NCBI GenBank assembly: GCA_002270565.1
Contig: NQMI01000202.1
Coordinates: 38,246 to 60,618, forward strand
Origin: Stenocarpella maydis
Taxonomy: Eukaryota; Ascomycota; Sordariomycetes; Diaporthales; Diaporthaceae
Direction: 5' to 3'
DNA length: 22,373 nucleotides
The translations under genes and the position numbers were made by a program. A model generated the notes under the pieces. The model was not told the DNA's origin and did not search any database. It saw only the letters and a program-made list of their open reading frames with translations. Numbering within the stretch: the stretch's first letter is position 1; each line of letters begins with the position of its first letter. Positions 10,261-20,137 of this stretch are shown here, piece by piece.

Positions 10261-11367
10261 ATGGAGAGGCACCAGAGTCAAGTATCCACCATCCACCATC
10301 CAAAGTCCACCCATTACCTGTCTACTGCCCCATCACGCCAGCCTGGTCGTGCTAACAGCCCCGCCAACATTAAACAGCCCCCTCCATTTACCATCCGGCT
10401 GCTCGGGCACGTCGATGCCCACGACGCCAGCGCACCTCCACACGAGCCCTTCCAGCTCCCAATCCCATCTCTCCTGCCTGCGTCGTACCGCACCGAGTCC
10501 AACGATATAGCTGCCCCGGCTCGTCACGTCGCGGCCTGCGTGGCGAAGGAGCTCGACCTGCGCAGGCTGGCCCACATTCACCGCTGGCTGTGGCTCGCGG
10601 GTCGGCCCCTCCCGCCCCGCCCGTTGCACTACCAGCGCCTGCTAAGCCGGGATATCCTCGTCACAGAGCAGATGGACATGCACCTCGTGTGGGCGACTGG
10701 ACGCATCTTCCTCAAGCCCATGCCTCGCTTCCTGCTGGAGCCACGCTTCTGGACCGAATATCTCAGCTGCAGGGGGCACGCGTGCGACAGTGCTGCTGCG
10801 GACAAGGAGCGCAGAGGGCTTCGGAGGTGTGCGCTCGGCTTCCTCTTCTCCTACGCTGCGCTGATCATGCACGAGAGTGACTTCTTCATAGCCGCGGACA
10901 GGCATTTGATGCCCGAGGGAGTCACCTGGCCTGACTGGCGGGCCCTCGTCGAGCAGCTGGGCACGGAGCACATCTACCCCGACACCGACCTGCGCTTCTA
11001 TTACGGAGAGCTTCGCCTGAGCCGCCTCAACAAGATATATAGTCTCTGGTATACCCCGCTGCGCGGCTGCATGCCTCGCTGGAACCGATACGGCGCCTAC
11101 TTTCACGACAATTTTGCCTGGATCGGCGCCACAACAGTCTACATTGTCGTTGTGCTGACGGCCATGCAGGTCGGGCTCGCGACCAACACCCTCGCCGACA
11201 ACGATGCCTTCCAGTCTGCCTCATACGGGTTCACCGTCTTCTCCATCATAGGCCCGCTCGCTGCCGCCGCGTTTGTTGTCCTGGCGTTTTGCTGCCTGTT
11301 TGTGAAGAATTGGGTGGCGACGGTTACATTTAAAAATCAAAGGCTTCATGACGTGTACAGGTCTTGA
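10261..11367 (+). CDS. fungal membrane protein of unknown function (probable DUF6601 family)
   Basis: An uninterrupted 368-residue frame from ATG 10261 (purine at -3) to TGA 11365-11367; in-frame ATGs at 10162 and 10174 are alternative starts. The N-terminal 40 residues are rich in Ser, Pro and His and probably disordered. The body carries conserved-looking blocks: WLAGRPLPPRPLHYQ (about 112-125), MDMHLVW (138-144), CALGFLFSYAALI (about 190-202), HESDFFIA (204-211) and RFYYGELRLSRLNKIY (245-260). Two C-terminal membrane segments lie at about 285-308 and 322-348. This arrangement matches my recollection of the fungal DUF6601 family, whose function is not known to me. No intron is needed. It is divergent from the NLR and may share its regulation. 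Codon use is GC-rich and there are no RIP-like stops, so the gene looks intact. Confidence 0.85.
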   Translation: MERHQSQVSTIHHPKSTHYLSTAPSRQPGRANSPANIKQPPPFTIRLLGHVDAHDASAPPHEPFQLPIPSLLPASYRTESNDIAAPARHVAACVAKELDLRRLAHIHRWLWLAGRPLPPRPLHYQRLLSRDILVTEQMDMHLVWATGRIFLKPMPRFLLEPRFWTEYLSCRGHACDSAAADKERRGLRRCALGFLFSYAALIMHESDFFIAADRHLMPEGVTWPDWRALVEQLGTEHIYPDTDLRFYYGELRLSRLNKIYSLWYTPLRGCMPRWNRYGAYFHDNFAWIGATTVYIVVVLTAMQVGLATNTLADNDAFQSASYGFTVFSIIGPLAAAAFVVLAFCCLFVKNWVATVTFKNQRLHDVYRS

Positions 11368-13033
11368 CGAGGAATTTAAGCCGCTCACTGTCTTGACTGT
11401 CGGGGCCTCGAGTGTACGGCGGGCTGCGGATGCTGTGACTGTAGCAAAGGCCAGGCCCTGACTAAGTAGAGACAGTAAATGAAGAAGGATGGCAGGGGCG
11501 AGTAAGAATCTATATCACGGATGATCTCTTGAGATGGGCCTGACATGGTTTAGCATTTTGTTTACTCCTGTTTCACGCATAGGTAACTATACGGATAATT
11601 ATACCATACAATCATTATAACCGCTCGCACAGCTATTCTCGCGAGCAACCGCTATGTTCTTGGTGAGCCCCAGGACACCTGAGACTGCAACATGCCCCAG
11701 TGGCTTGGAGCCATAAAGTCACGGTATCTGTGATGTCCTTGTTGGTTATTACCCCGTCGCGGTCACTGGTCTGAGCGCGTGTCTCTAGAAATCATCTTAC
11801 TGCCCTCCTTGGGTTATCTTCTTGTGTCCTCCTCGGCTTTATAACTTAGTGCTACTTGCCTTGTCTGGTTAGAGCCAGATATCTCAGCACGTGTAAAGGT
11901 ATGTTCATTAAAACGTTCAAATATTACCAAACTACTAGTAAGTAGCGTTTCACTCCCAACTTATTTCGGATCATTAGAAAGAGGTGCGCCCTTAAGGAGT
12001 CGATAATTAGTGCCATGGAAGTAATATATGCCCTATCTCGCTTATTATAGCCATTCTTAGGAGCTAGAGATGATAAGGCGAGACAAGACGCTTGCCAGGC
12101 AAGTTTCAAGGGGGTCGCCTAAGGAGCCGTAATATCAGTTCAGTTATGAAAATTCCTGACATAAACGCCTGCCGGAAGACCACGCTGCACACATGCACCT
12201 CGTGTTCTAGCTGACACAGATGGAACCATCTCCAGTCCAGAGTCGGAGCGTCCTTCAACTATCTATTTCCGGCCCTTTGTGAGGTTACTGATATTGGCTG
12301 ATTCGCATTGTATCTGCCGATCCAACACTCGCATAGAATGAATCCCCGAACATTTAATGTCCCATCCTCTGTTTCCATCTTCAGAGGGCATTCCTACAAA
12401 TCAGCAAGGGAGACGACAGATCATAACAATGCTAAGACCACCTGGGAAAGCATGATCAAGCATAGAAGAAAAATCTCAGGTTAAGAAAACGGATAAGACG
12501 GGTAGGCTTCAAGTAAACAAAGTCAGGATCAATAGCATTAGGTATCTTTAGTCACGAGTGATAGCAGGAGAGAGCTCTTGGGCCCGCCATCTGCTGCTGG
12601 TGCTAGGCCTCCCTTCAGGCTGCGGGATTGGGTCCTCAGCAGTAACCTCTCCCTGTTTGGTGAAGACAAGTATGGACGTCAACTGGTGGAAGTCTAGAGT
12701 TAAATGTGGCCGACTTCATCCTGTGGGATGATTCAATGCTTCAAAATCCCTCAGTTTCACCAACATCCTGTTCCAAGGCCTAATTACATGATGCATTGGG
12801 ACTAGTGGAGCAGCAGAATGCCTTGAGGAGAACACCCATCCCTCCCCTGAACATGAAATGTGCCATAAGAGGGTGCCCAAGTTACCGCTAGAGCCAGCAT
12901 CTGTATCAACCGTTATGAACTACCGTCGTCATAAAACAGCCCGAGGACAGGAATCAGACAAGAAAAACCAGGACCAGTTTTGCTCCGACAGTCTGCTATT
13001 GAAACGGCAAGATCATATGCAAGTGTAGTATCT
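11368..13033. other. no supported gene
   Basis: Mixed-composition DNA between the membrane-protein gene and the broken acidic-protein gene. Short frames exist (for example minus 12109-11924 and minus 12715-12548, the latter containing HLTLDFHQLTSILVFTKQGE). None has supporting motifs, splice logic or coherent neighbours. It may include old repeat fragments. Confidence 0.45.
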
Positions 13034-14579
13034 TTACTGCCCAGGCGAGGGGTAACTGTATCTGAGAAACTCTCTGCAGGCCCAGAGCCGCGCCTCAAAG
13101 ACCTCAGGCCAGATAGCAAGGTCGCTGAGGGCGACAGCAAGCTCGCTGACAACCGGCATGGTGCAGACGGTGCGCGAGACGTGCCTCGCGACGAGGACAC
13201 CGCCGCAGTCACAGGCAGGGCGGGCCTGGGCCAGCAGGGCGGGCCTGGGCCAGCAGGGCGGGCCTGGGCCAGCAGGCCGAGGTAGTAGTCACGCTGGTCC
13301 GGGGCGAGGTCGGCCAGCACGACGGGTCGCTCACTGACGAGGGCTGGGGCCGCCGGCGAGGCTGTCTCGGCGAGGCCGCTCTCGACGAGGCGCTGTAGGT
13401 CCCTGCCGACACCATGGCGAGGGTCTCGTCGATGGCGGGCGCGTAGTGCGAGGCCAGGAAGGCGCTGGTGCGCCTGAGCTCGTCCCAGAGCCAGCGTACG
13501 CGCAAGTCCCGCTGCCGCTCGCCCTCCTGGTCCTTGTTGTTTTTGTAGTTGTATTTTTTGTAGTTGCTGTCTTGTTGCTGCTGCTTGTGGACGGCCTCAC
13601 GCTGGCCGTACCACACGGCGGCCATGTCCTCGAACCCGCCAACAAACCAGCGGATGCTATGGAGCATGTCCGGGATGGGGGCGGCGGCAGCGGGGATCTC
13701 TCTCTGCAGGTAGTCATTAGTCAAGATGCTGCTGCAGCCGAGGCTATTCTTGAGGTCCAGGCAGGCGCAGAAGAGGTGGAGGCTGATGTTGGCCACCCAG
13801 AGGTCCCAGTCCTGCCGTGGGGCTGTGGCCTGGGGCGGGACGAAGAGCTGCCATATCAGCGGTTCCCTTTTTGGTTCGTCGTCTTCGTCCTCGTCACCGT
13901 CATCGTCCTCGTCGTCATCCTCGAAGTCTTCGCACTCCTCCTGTTCACAAGACCCCCGCATCTCTTGCTGCCCTCCCCCTTCCCCCTCCTTCTCCTCCTC
14001 AGCCTCGTCCTCAGCCTCGTCCTCGTCCTCGTATGGGCTCACGGGCGGCGGCTGTGGGAGCCCCGGCCACGACCCCCGTCTCGCATGATTATACCCAAAC
14101 ACCCTTGCGGCCGTCATGCTAAGCACGTCGGCCAGGTTGTAGGCACGCCCCGCCTCCACCCTCGCCATGTTGAGTATGGCAACTTCTGTACGAAGGTCGG
14201 TCGTGTGCCCCTCCAGCAGTATGTTTCTTGCCGCCGTGTACGATGCGTCCAGCGCCTGGAAGCCGGGCCCAGAAAGGCTGTCGTGGCTGTGACCGTCGTC
14301 GTGCTTGATCCTATGCCTCACTTCGTGCTCATGGTCGCCTTGCGCCAGCAGCCACGCACGCCTCGCCACCTCCATGTCGCTGTGCAGCAGCCGTGCCAGA
14401 TCGAGGGCCGTGTTGAAAAGCGTACCGTTGAAGAGCGGTAGATCCGGGCCCAGTGGGGGTGGTGGCTCCCCAGGTGCTCTATCGCCATCGCCGCGTCCCC
14501 TGGCCTTGGCCTTGCCTATAAGCCGGTGAAACTGCTGTGGGCTTGTGGCGGCCAAGGCGTGCGCGGTTCCGCTATCTGA
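13034..14579 (-). pseudogene. broken gene for an unknown acidic protein
   Basis: I do not recognise the family. Reading leftward, the frame is open from 14579 through PLFNGTLFNTALDLARLLHS, AYNLADVLSMTAARVFGYNH, a very acidic tract (coded by about 14030-13872), EPLIWQLFVPPQ, LHLFCACLDLKNSLG and APAIDETLAMVSAG. At the G run 13401-13403 the sensible frame shifts by one base and continues DLQRLVESGLAETASPAA and VVLADLAPDQRDYYLGLLAQ. At the triplicated 19-bp repeat (13218-13274) it shifts again, and the downstream sense frame reads VSELAVALSDLAIWPEVFEA and LWACREFLRYSYPSPGQ to TAA 13034-13036. As read, translation instead ends at 13209. There is no ATG at the 5' end: the first in-frame ATG is 14375. 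The open frame runs into AT-rich DNA at about 14580, so the first exon is missing or lies beyond an intron. Confidence 0.65.
13218..13274 (-). repeat. three perfect copies of a 19-bp tandem repeat
   Basis: The unit GGGCGGGCCTGGGCCAGCA occurs at 13218-13236, 13237-13255 and 13256-13274 without a mismatch. Nineteen is not a multiple of three, so each extra copy shifts the reading frame of the surrounding gene. With a single copy, the upstream and downstream sense frames would join. Confidence 0.95.
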
Positions 14580-14713
14580 ATTCCTATAGCTAAGCAGTAA
14601 ATACTTAATAGATATATTAGCTAATGATCCGGAGAATAATACTGTTAGTAGTATTCATGGCATTAGGGATAAAACCTTACTTAATATAATAAGGCTATAT
14701 AACCTAGGCTTTA

Positions 14714-14753
14714 ACATGGGTGGCCCACATTTGGGCCCTGGGCCACCCTCCTC
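14714..14753 (+). repeat. left terminal inverted repeat of the Fot1-like element
   Basis: Pairs with the right end at about 17326-17374. It also contains a local inverted repeat of its own: GGGTGGCCCA at 14718-14727 and its exact reverse complement TGGGCCACCC shortly after (14739-14748), so this end alone could fold into a hairpin. Confidence 0.8.
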
Positions 14754-16406
14754 ATCAACCATTAAAGCTATTCCCACCCTCAATTAGCCGCCACAACAAT
14801 AACCAATCCCTCTTCCATTGGTATTAAGGAATCGCCAGAATCATTGCTATCAAGGGATACCTCGCCGGCTTCGATTTTCACCCTACAAATAGCCTCAATA
14901 TCAGCAAAAGCCGCATTTGGGTCAATTATAACCTTCTTCCTCTTGGTCTTCCTACTGGCTTCAATTTAACTCTCCAGCTGCTAGTTTTTTTCATAAGGTT
15001 ATCGCTAACTCTATCTCTTTCTGGTTATATGCTTTAAGGAATTTTCTAAGGAGTCATTATTGCATAGGGCTTGAGTGTTTCTAATGCTTATAATTAGCTA
15101 TAAGCCAGCGCATCTCTTGGAACCTCTTTAGCATAACAAAATTAGGCCCTATAGGATACAAAATATACTCAGGCGTTCCCCTCAGCCTAATAAAGCTATT
15201 CGGACCACTCAAATTAACTGATTCCAGCTTATTCAGGTGGTTTTTAAGGATGTGGGTACTTTCTAGTATCCTCACCCTGGAGACGGGCTAAAAACCGGTT
15301 GCCCACCACCTAGAATGAACATTTTCCTCTATAATTGCCTCTTTATGTGCCCTCTAATAACAATAGAGAAATTATTGCCTTGTTATTGCAGTTAAGAACT
15401 CGAATTGCCCTAGAGAATACAAGTGCTTCCTAAAGGAGGCTTTAAGCAGCGCAAAGACCCCAATATCAAGAGGCTGGAGCATATAGGAGATATGTGCTAG
15501 CAAGAAAAGTATATATATACAATTCAAGAAGCACTCCTATATAAAGTCAACCGTTATATAGCTATAGTGCCCGTTTATAACCAATAATTACCACTCATTA
15601 GGGTCCTCTGGCTTTGTTTAAGAAATAAATACTCTTTACACTTACTAAATAGCGATTATTTCCTCCATCTACTCCTTTTTATAGTAGTAAATTACCAGCC
15701 ATTAAAATCCTTAAGCATAATAGGAAACTACTACTACTAAATGCTCTTACCTTTAAATATTATTAATGGGTTAAAGCGCTTCCCTCGAGCGTTAATATAC
15801 TCAATATAGGAGCTCCATACTCTCAAATTATAGTCCAATTAGCTAATAGGGCTATTATGCGAATAGCTAAGGGTTAGTACGCTCTCTAAATGCCCTTCCA
15901 TCATTCCCTCCTCATTAGCATTCTAGTAGTTACAAGGAAGAACTAATTAACTATAGGCAATTAGAGGAGGTTAAACCAAGTACTCAATATTTACCTTCAT
16001 CGTGCCCTCGGCCAACAAGCCCCTTAACTTAGTTGATTCTTTCAGCTTCAAAGTTTAGAGTGCCGGGAGAGGAATGCCCTTAGCCACTTCCTCCCTAGGG
16101 GAGGGTAATTCTCATTAGGAAAGGCTAGGCAGGCTGCAAGAGCCCGGGTTTCATACCGGGTTAATCTAAGGCCCCAGGCCTGGATTAATTAAAGTAATAA
16201 ATAGCCGCTAATTAGTCCTTCTTTATAGTCAGGAGTACCTCTAAGGCTTAGCTGCAGCATAATGGCTTTACAGACCGTTAAGGCGGTATTAAAGGGTTGG
16301 CCATAGGATATACTATAGCCGGGAGGCCAGCCAGATTGGCATCCCATCTGCTATTTCTGTAAGGGCGTCATATATGTTGGCTTCTAATTATTGCTTCACA
16401 AGTCTA

Positions 16407-16414
16407 ATTAACGT
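16407..16414 (+). repeat. target site duplication, left copy (ATTAACGT)
   Basis: Identical to 17222-17229 on the other side of the hAT-like element. The perfect match implies the insertion is younger than most of the mutation in the host transposon, or that this octamer escaped it. Confidence 0.8.
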
Positions 16415-17221
16415 CAGAGTAGTGAAAGTATCTCAGATACACAGATAAAGATACAGATACAGATACAATACAGATACAGATACAGACACAGATACAGATA
16501 CAGATAAAGATACAGATACAGATACAGATATAGATATATAATACAGATACATAAATACAGATACAAGATATATAGATTACAAAATACAGATTAATAAATA
16601 ACAGTATCCTGTATAGGTATGTTGGGACTATTCTAGAATAAAAATAAAATATAATAACTCTTTATTTAACTACTTATTTAACTACTTTAGCCTACTTATT
16701 TATCTTATTATTCCTTATTTATTTTTTTATCCCCCTCCACCTTATTATTATTATTATTTATCTTATATTATCTATTATTTACTTATTATTTACTATTACT
16801 TACTTAATATATATTTAAGTATTATAAACTACTTATTATAAGTAGTTAGAATTAAATAAATATTTAGATAAATAATAAAACTTCTTATATTATAAGTAAT
16901 TAAGTAAATAGTTATATAAATACTTTTATAAGTAGTTAAGTATATCTTTTAAAAGTATTTAAATAGTTAAGTATCTAATATTATTCAGTAATATTATATA
17001 TATCTATATTTGTATCTGTATTTGTATCTAGATACTAAATACTTGTATCTAGATACATAATATACTAGATACTAGATGCTAGATAGAGATAAAACTATAT
17101 TATAGATACAGATACAAATACAGATATAAGAAAAATCCAGATACAAATCCAGATATAAATACAGTATTTTGTATCTGATATAGATACAAGATACTAGATA
17201 CCAGATACTGTCACAACTCTG
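16415..17221. mobile_element. hAT-like non-autonomous element (MITE) nested in the Fot1-like transposon
   Basis: The ends are inverted repeats: left CAGAGTAGTGAAAGTATCT, right (reverse-complemented) CAGAGTTGTGACAGTATCT, 17 of 19 identical. The flanks carry a perfect 8-bp direct duplication, ATTAACGT at 16407-16414 and 17222-17229. An 8-bp duplication with ends starting CAG fits the hAT superfamily. The 807-bp body is AT-rich and has no transposase frame. Its subterminal parts are packed with GATACA/TATCTG-type hexamers. It must have been mobilised in trans. Confidence 0.8.
16434..16580. repeat. GATACA hexamer array, subterminal in the hAT-like element
   Basis: Imperfect tandem GATACA units with occasional GATAAA, GATATA and insertions. 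Related GATAC/GTATC-rich sequence, in mixed orientation, occupies about 17000-17210 near the other end of the element. Subterminal hexamer clusters often serve as transposase-binding sites in hAT elements; that role here is inference. Confidence 0.85.
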
Positions 17222-17229
17222 ATTAACGT
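17222..17229 (+). repeat. target site duplication, right copy (ATTAACGT)
   Basis: Right partner of the 16407-16414 octamer, immediately outside the CTCTG end of the hAT-like element. Confidence 0.8.
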
Positions 17230-17325
17230 ATAGAAGAAATTGGGTGACCAGAAAAACATCCCTCGTTAAGATATTCAAGTTTTTCTATAGGAGGTCCCCC
17301 GACGCATACATCGCGTCACGCGGAT

Positions 17326-17374
17326 GTAGGGTGGCCCAGATCAGGGGGGGGGGCCAAATGTGGGCCACCCACGT
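17326..17374 (-). repeat. right terminal inverted repeat of the Fot1-like element
   Basis: Reverse complement of the left end, with the same internal GGGTGGCCCA / TGGGCCACCC arms. A run of ten or more G (from 17344) sits between the arms where the left end has only three, so the spacer has expanded. Confidence 0.8.
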
Positions 17375-17376
17375 TA

Positions 17377-20137
17377 TATAATAGTTAGCTATAGTTCCTT
17401 AAGCTTAATCTATATTATTCCCGTTAAAGGCTAGTCCTAAAGCGGGTATATATCTTCCATTACTATCTCATAATAGTACTACTACGTCCTCCCCATTAAG
17501 ATCTCTTTACCTATGCTTAGATATCCTAGCCGTAAGTATAAATAATAGCGGGAGTGGCAGCAGCGGCGATTAGGATATAATGCTATTATTAGCTGCTAAT
17601 AGTAATAATAAGAAAATTCGATTTAAAATAAATATAATCTCTATCATACTTTTATTATAATAGCAATAAGTAAGCGCTATAAGAGATACTAGTAAGTAGA
17701 GTAGGCCTGGGATAGTTTTTAGCCTTAAGAATATTAATTTATACACGGATTCCTAAAACTTATTTATATTACATTTGGATATAATATATATTATTTATGC
17801 ATTTATCTTGTCTCCTATAAATACAGGTCTACCTCAGGTTTATTATTAATCTACAGAAGAGAGAGTAAGTAAAGATATATAGTAAAAATTAGAGGAGGTA
17901 ACTTCCTATAATCTTTTCTTATATAAGTTACCTGTCTTATATCTTATAATTAAGTCCTCTAAACTACTACAGAGCTAATATAATACTATTTCACTCCATA
18001 TAACGACTTACTATTATATTAAATACTATGTCTTAATTCATAGCAATTTGCAAGTTAAGATGATGTATTGAAAATAGAAGAGTAGTAGAAGTACCGTTCC
18101 TACTAAAAATGGGGAAACCCTTGCAACTTTAACTTATTATACCAGAGCTCCCAGAAACAGCCTTAGCAGTTAAATATGTAATTAATAGATATAATTTAAT
18201 AAGATATAGTTTTAAAAAAAATAATAAATGTCTTAAATAAACTTTATTTCTAAAGAATACTTAATTATATTTTAAAATAAAAATATAAAAGTATAATATA
18301 AATTATTATACCTTAAAGCGATTATATTCATATGTAAATAAGATTTGGTTTAAAACATGAGATATACTAATAATCTTTTTATAAATATACTAAATATTAA
18401 ATTATATGTAAAACTTAATTTTATATTTAAATATTTTGAAACCATTTTCAATAATTAATATTTTATGAATTTGAAACTTTTATAAATTAACTTAAAAAGC
18501 TTTAAGAATATAATATATAAATCTTGATAATAAATTAAAAGAATTTTAAATAAAACTATTTAGTACCTAATTATTAATTCTATATAGCATAAACTTACTA
18601 ATATTTTATTACTTTTTATTATTAAGATTAAAGAAAACTAATATTATAATATTTAATATATGTATCTCTTATCCCTAATGATTTATTAGTCATTTAAGTT
18701 CCTTTACTTACTTACCTACTAACCTCCTTGCGTATAGGGTATAAAGAGACTCCTTTTCTTAACAACCTTTATTAAATATCTATATTCTAATTACTATTTA
18801 AATATTATCTTCTTATGAATTATACTAATTTAATCCTCGATTATTTCTTTATTAATTAATATGTCTTATATATATATAACTTAAATCCTTAGTTTGATAA
18901 ATTGCTAATTAAATAATAATTCTTAATATTAAATATCTTAAGCCTGTTATATTTCTTAATAAATGTTTTATTATTTCCTTTAAAGTATATAGTCTCATAA
19001 AGACTTTAATTTATCTTTTTGAAAGCTAAGCCCTATTTAGGAAAGTTTCTTTTAGCTAATTAAGCCCTTTTATAAAGCTGTTATTATTATCCCCAATTAT
19101 ATATTAGTCCCTAATTCCTTATTAAAGAATTATTAATGAGGGTATTCTTAATATTATCTTTTATTAATTCATAATAATTAATTAAATCTATAGCTTTTTA
19201 AGAAAAAATCTATTTATAAAGACCCTTATATTATAAGCTAACTATAATAGTACCGAAATGATCTATTTTAATAACTAGGGAATTAGGATCAGATATAAGA
19301 ATATAACTCCGCAGGTCCTTAATAATAAAGTTAGCAATCATATAGAGTTAGGGTTAGGGACCTATTAACTAAAATAAATTAATAATTATACAAAGGCTTT
19401 AAACATATTCTTTTAAAACCGTAATAAAGAATAATAAGTTAAATATACGTTTATAAAGTTTAAATAAAAAGAACGTATTTTAATATATATAAAATATTTT
19501 AATATATTCATATATATTATATAAAAATAACCTTTGTATCTTTATATTGTATAATATAATTTAAGAAATGAAGAATGAATTAGTAAAATAAGATAAATTT
19601 AGAGACTTTTTATAATACATTAATCTACATATTAAAATTAATAATTAGCCTTAATATATATATAAGTAATAAAAAGGAAAAGCTTATATTCTTTTAATTA
19701 TAGTTAAATATAGGAAAGGAAATACTAAATTCTAAATTTATAATTTAGAATAAATATAAACTTATAAAACTTATAGCATTATAAAACTTATATTAATTTA
19801 GTAACTAACAAAAAAAGATAAAAAAATGATTATTTATATTACTTAATATTAATAAAAAAGATATAACTAAGTTAAATTAAAATTAGAGTGTTAAGAAGCT
19901 AATATAGCTATTAAAGTAATTCTAAAATATTATACCAAGCTTAATTAGATAGTTCCTAAAGAATTTAGAGGTAATATATTTAATATGATTATTAAGTAAA
20001 TTTTAAATAAAACCTTTAACATTAATATATAGATATTTAAAATATAATATTTATATCATTCAGGCTTATTAAAGCCCTAGCAGTCCTTTAACAAATAATT
20101 AACTTAGTCTTTAATAACTACCTTAATATTTTTGTTA
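17377..20137. other. long AT-rich, RIP-like repeat debris
   Basis: About 2.8 kb of strongly AT-rich sequence with stops in every frame. 17377-18130 is less extreme and includes GC-balanced scraps (for example GCGGGAGTGGCAGCAGCGGCG near 17549). 18180-20130 is extreme. The only hint of old coding is a minus-strand stretch at about 19020-19342, listed separately. No intact element boundaries are visible. Confidence 0.65.
19020..19342 (-). pseudogene. possible RIP-killed coding relic
   Basis: A single minus-strand frame from ATG 19341 runs about 107 codons with pieces such as ANFIIKDLRSYILISDPNSL, VIKIDHFGTIIVSL and AIDLINYYELIKDNIKNTLI, interrupted by about nine stops. All stops are TAA or TAG and none is TGA, as CAA/CAG to TAA/TAG changes would produce. 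I cannot name a family, and AT-rich DNA gives plausible-looking Ile/Asn-rich peptides by chance, so this is weak. Confidence 0.25.

Larger units (their letters stand above)
14780..17280 (-). pseudogene. decayed Fot1/pogo (DDE) transposase, split by a hAT-like insertion
   Basis: Read leftward, coherent pieces of a Fot1-family transposase appear across several frames with many stops. The N-terminal DNA-binding region shows DALTEIADGMPIWLASRL and RKWLRAFLSRHSKL. The DDE domain shows NARGKRFNPLIIFKGKS, LLVINGHYSYITVDF, ECFLNCIYILFLLAHISYML and QPLDIGVFALLKASFRKHL. The C-terminal part has HSRWWATGF, PVSRVRILES and finally RKTKRKKVIIDPNAAFADIE, GEVSLDSNDSGDSLIP and a TGA at 14780-14782. In the family the NGH position (codon 15575-15573) is normally DGH, with the second catalytic Asp; here it reads Asn, a G to A change typical of RIP. 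The hAT-like element at 16415-17221 separates the first part from the rest. It cannot encode an active enzyme. Confidence 0.8.
14714..17374 (-). mobile_element. Fot1/pogo-type DNA transposon, degenerate, carrying a nested insertion
   Basis: The left end reads ACATGGGTGGCCCACATTTG. The right end, reverse-complemented, reads ACGTGGGTGGCCCACATTTG; they differ only by CG versus CA. Both ends are flanked by TA (14712-14713 and 17375-17376), the target duplication expected of the Tc1/mariner/Fot1 superfamily. Subtracting the 807-bp internal element and one 8-bp duplicate leaves about 1.85 kb, a normal size for Fot1-like elements. Inside is a decayed pogo-type transposase reading on the minus strand. 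The element has lost its coding capacity, so it could move only with help in trans. Confidence 0.8.

Noticed and set aside
12548..12760. Minus-strand piece HLTLDFHQLTSILVFTKQGE and an overlapping plus-strand piece
   Set aside because: Both strands give equally plausible short peptides and neither has flanking support.
13446..14441. 331-codon plus-strand frame opposite the acidic-protein gene
   Set aside because: It is an antisense shadow of the acidic tract and of GC-rich codons; its Leu/Val runs are the complement of Asp/Glu codons.
16434..16580. GATACA array considered as a CRISPR-like or centromeric repeat
   Set aside because: The units are imperfect hexamers without spacers and lie inside a transposon with clear ends.
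19346..19360. TTAGGGTTAGGG-like telomere motif
   Set aside because: Only two units in AT-rich DNA; too short to indicate a telomere or an interstitial array.
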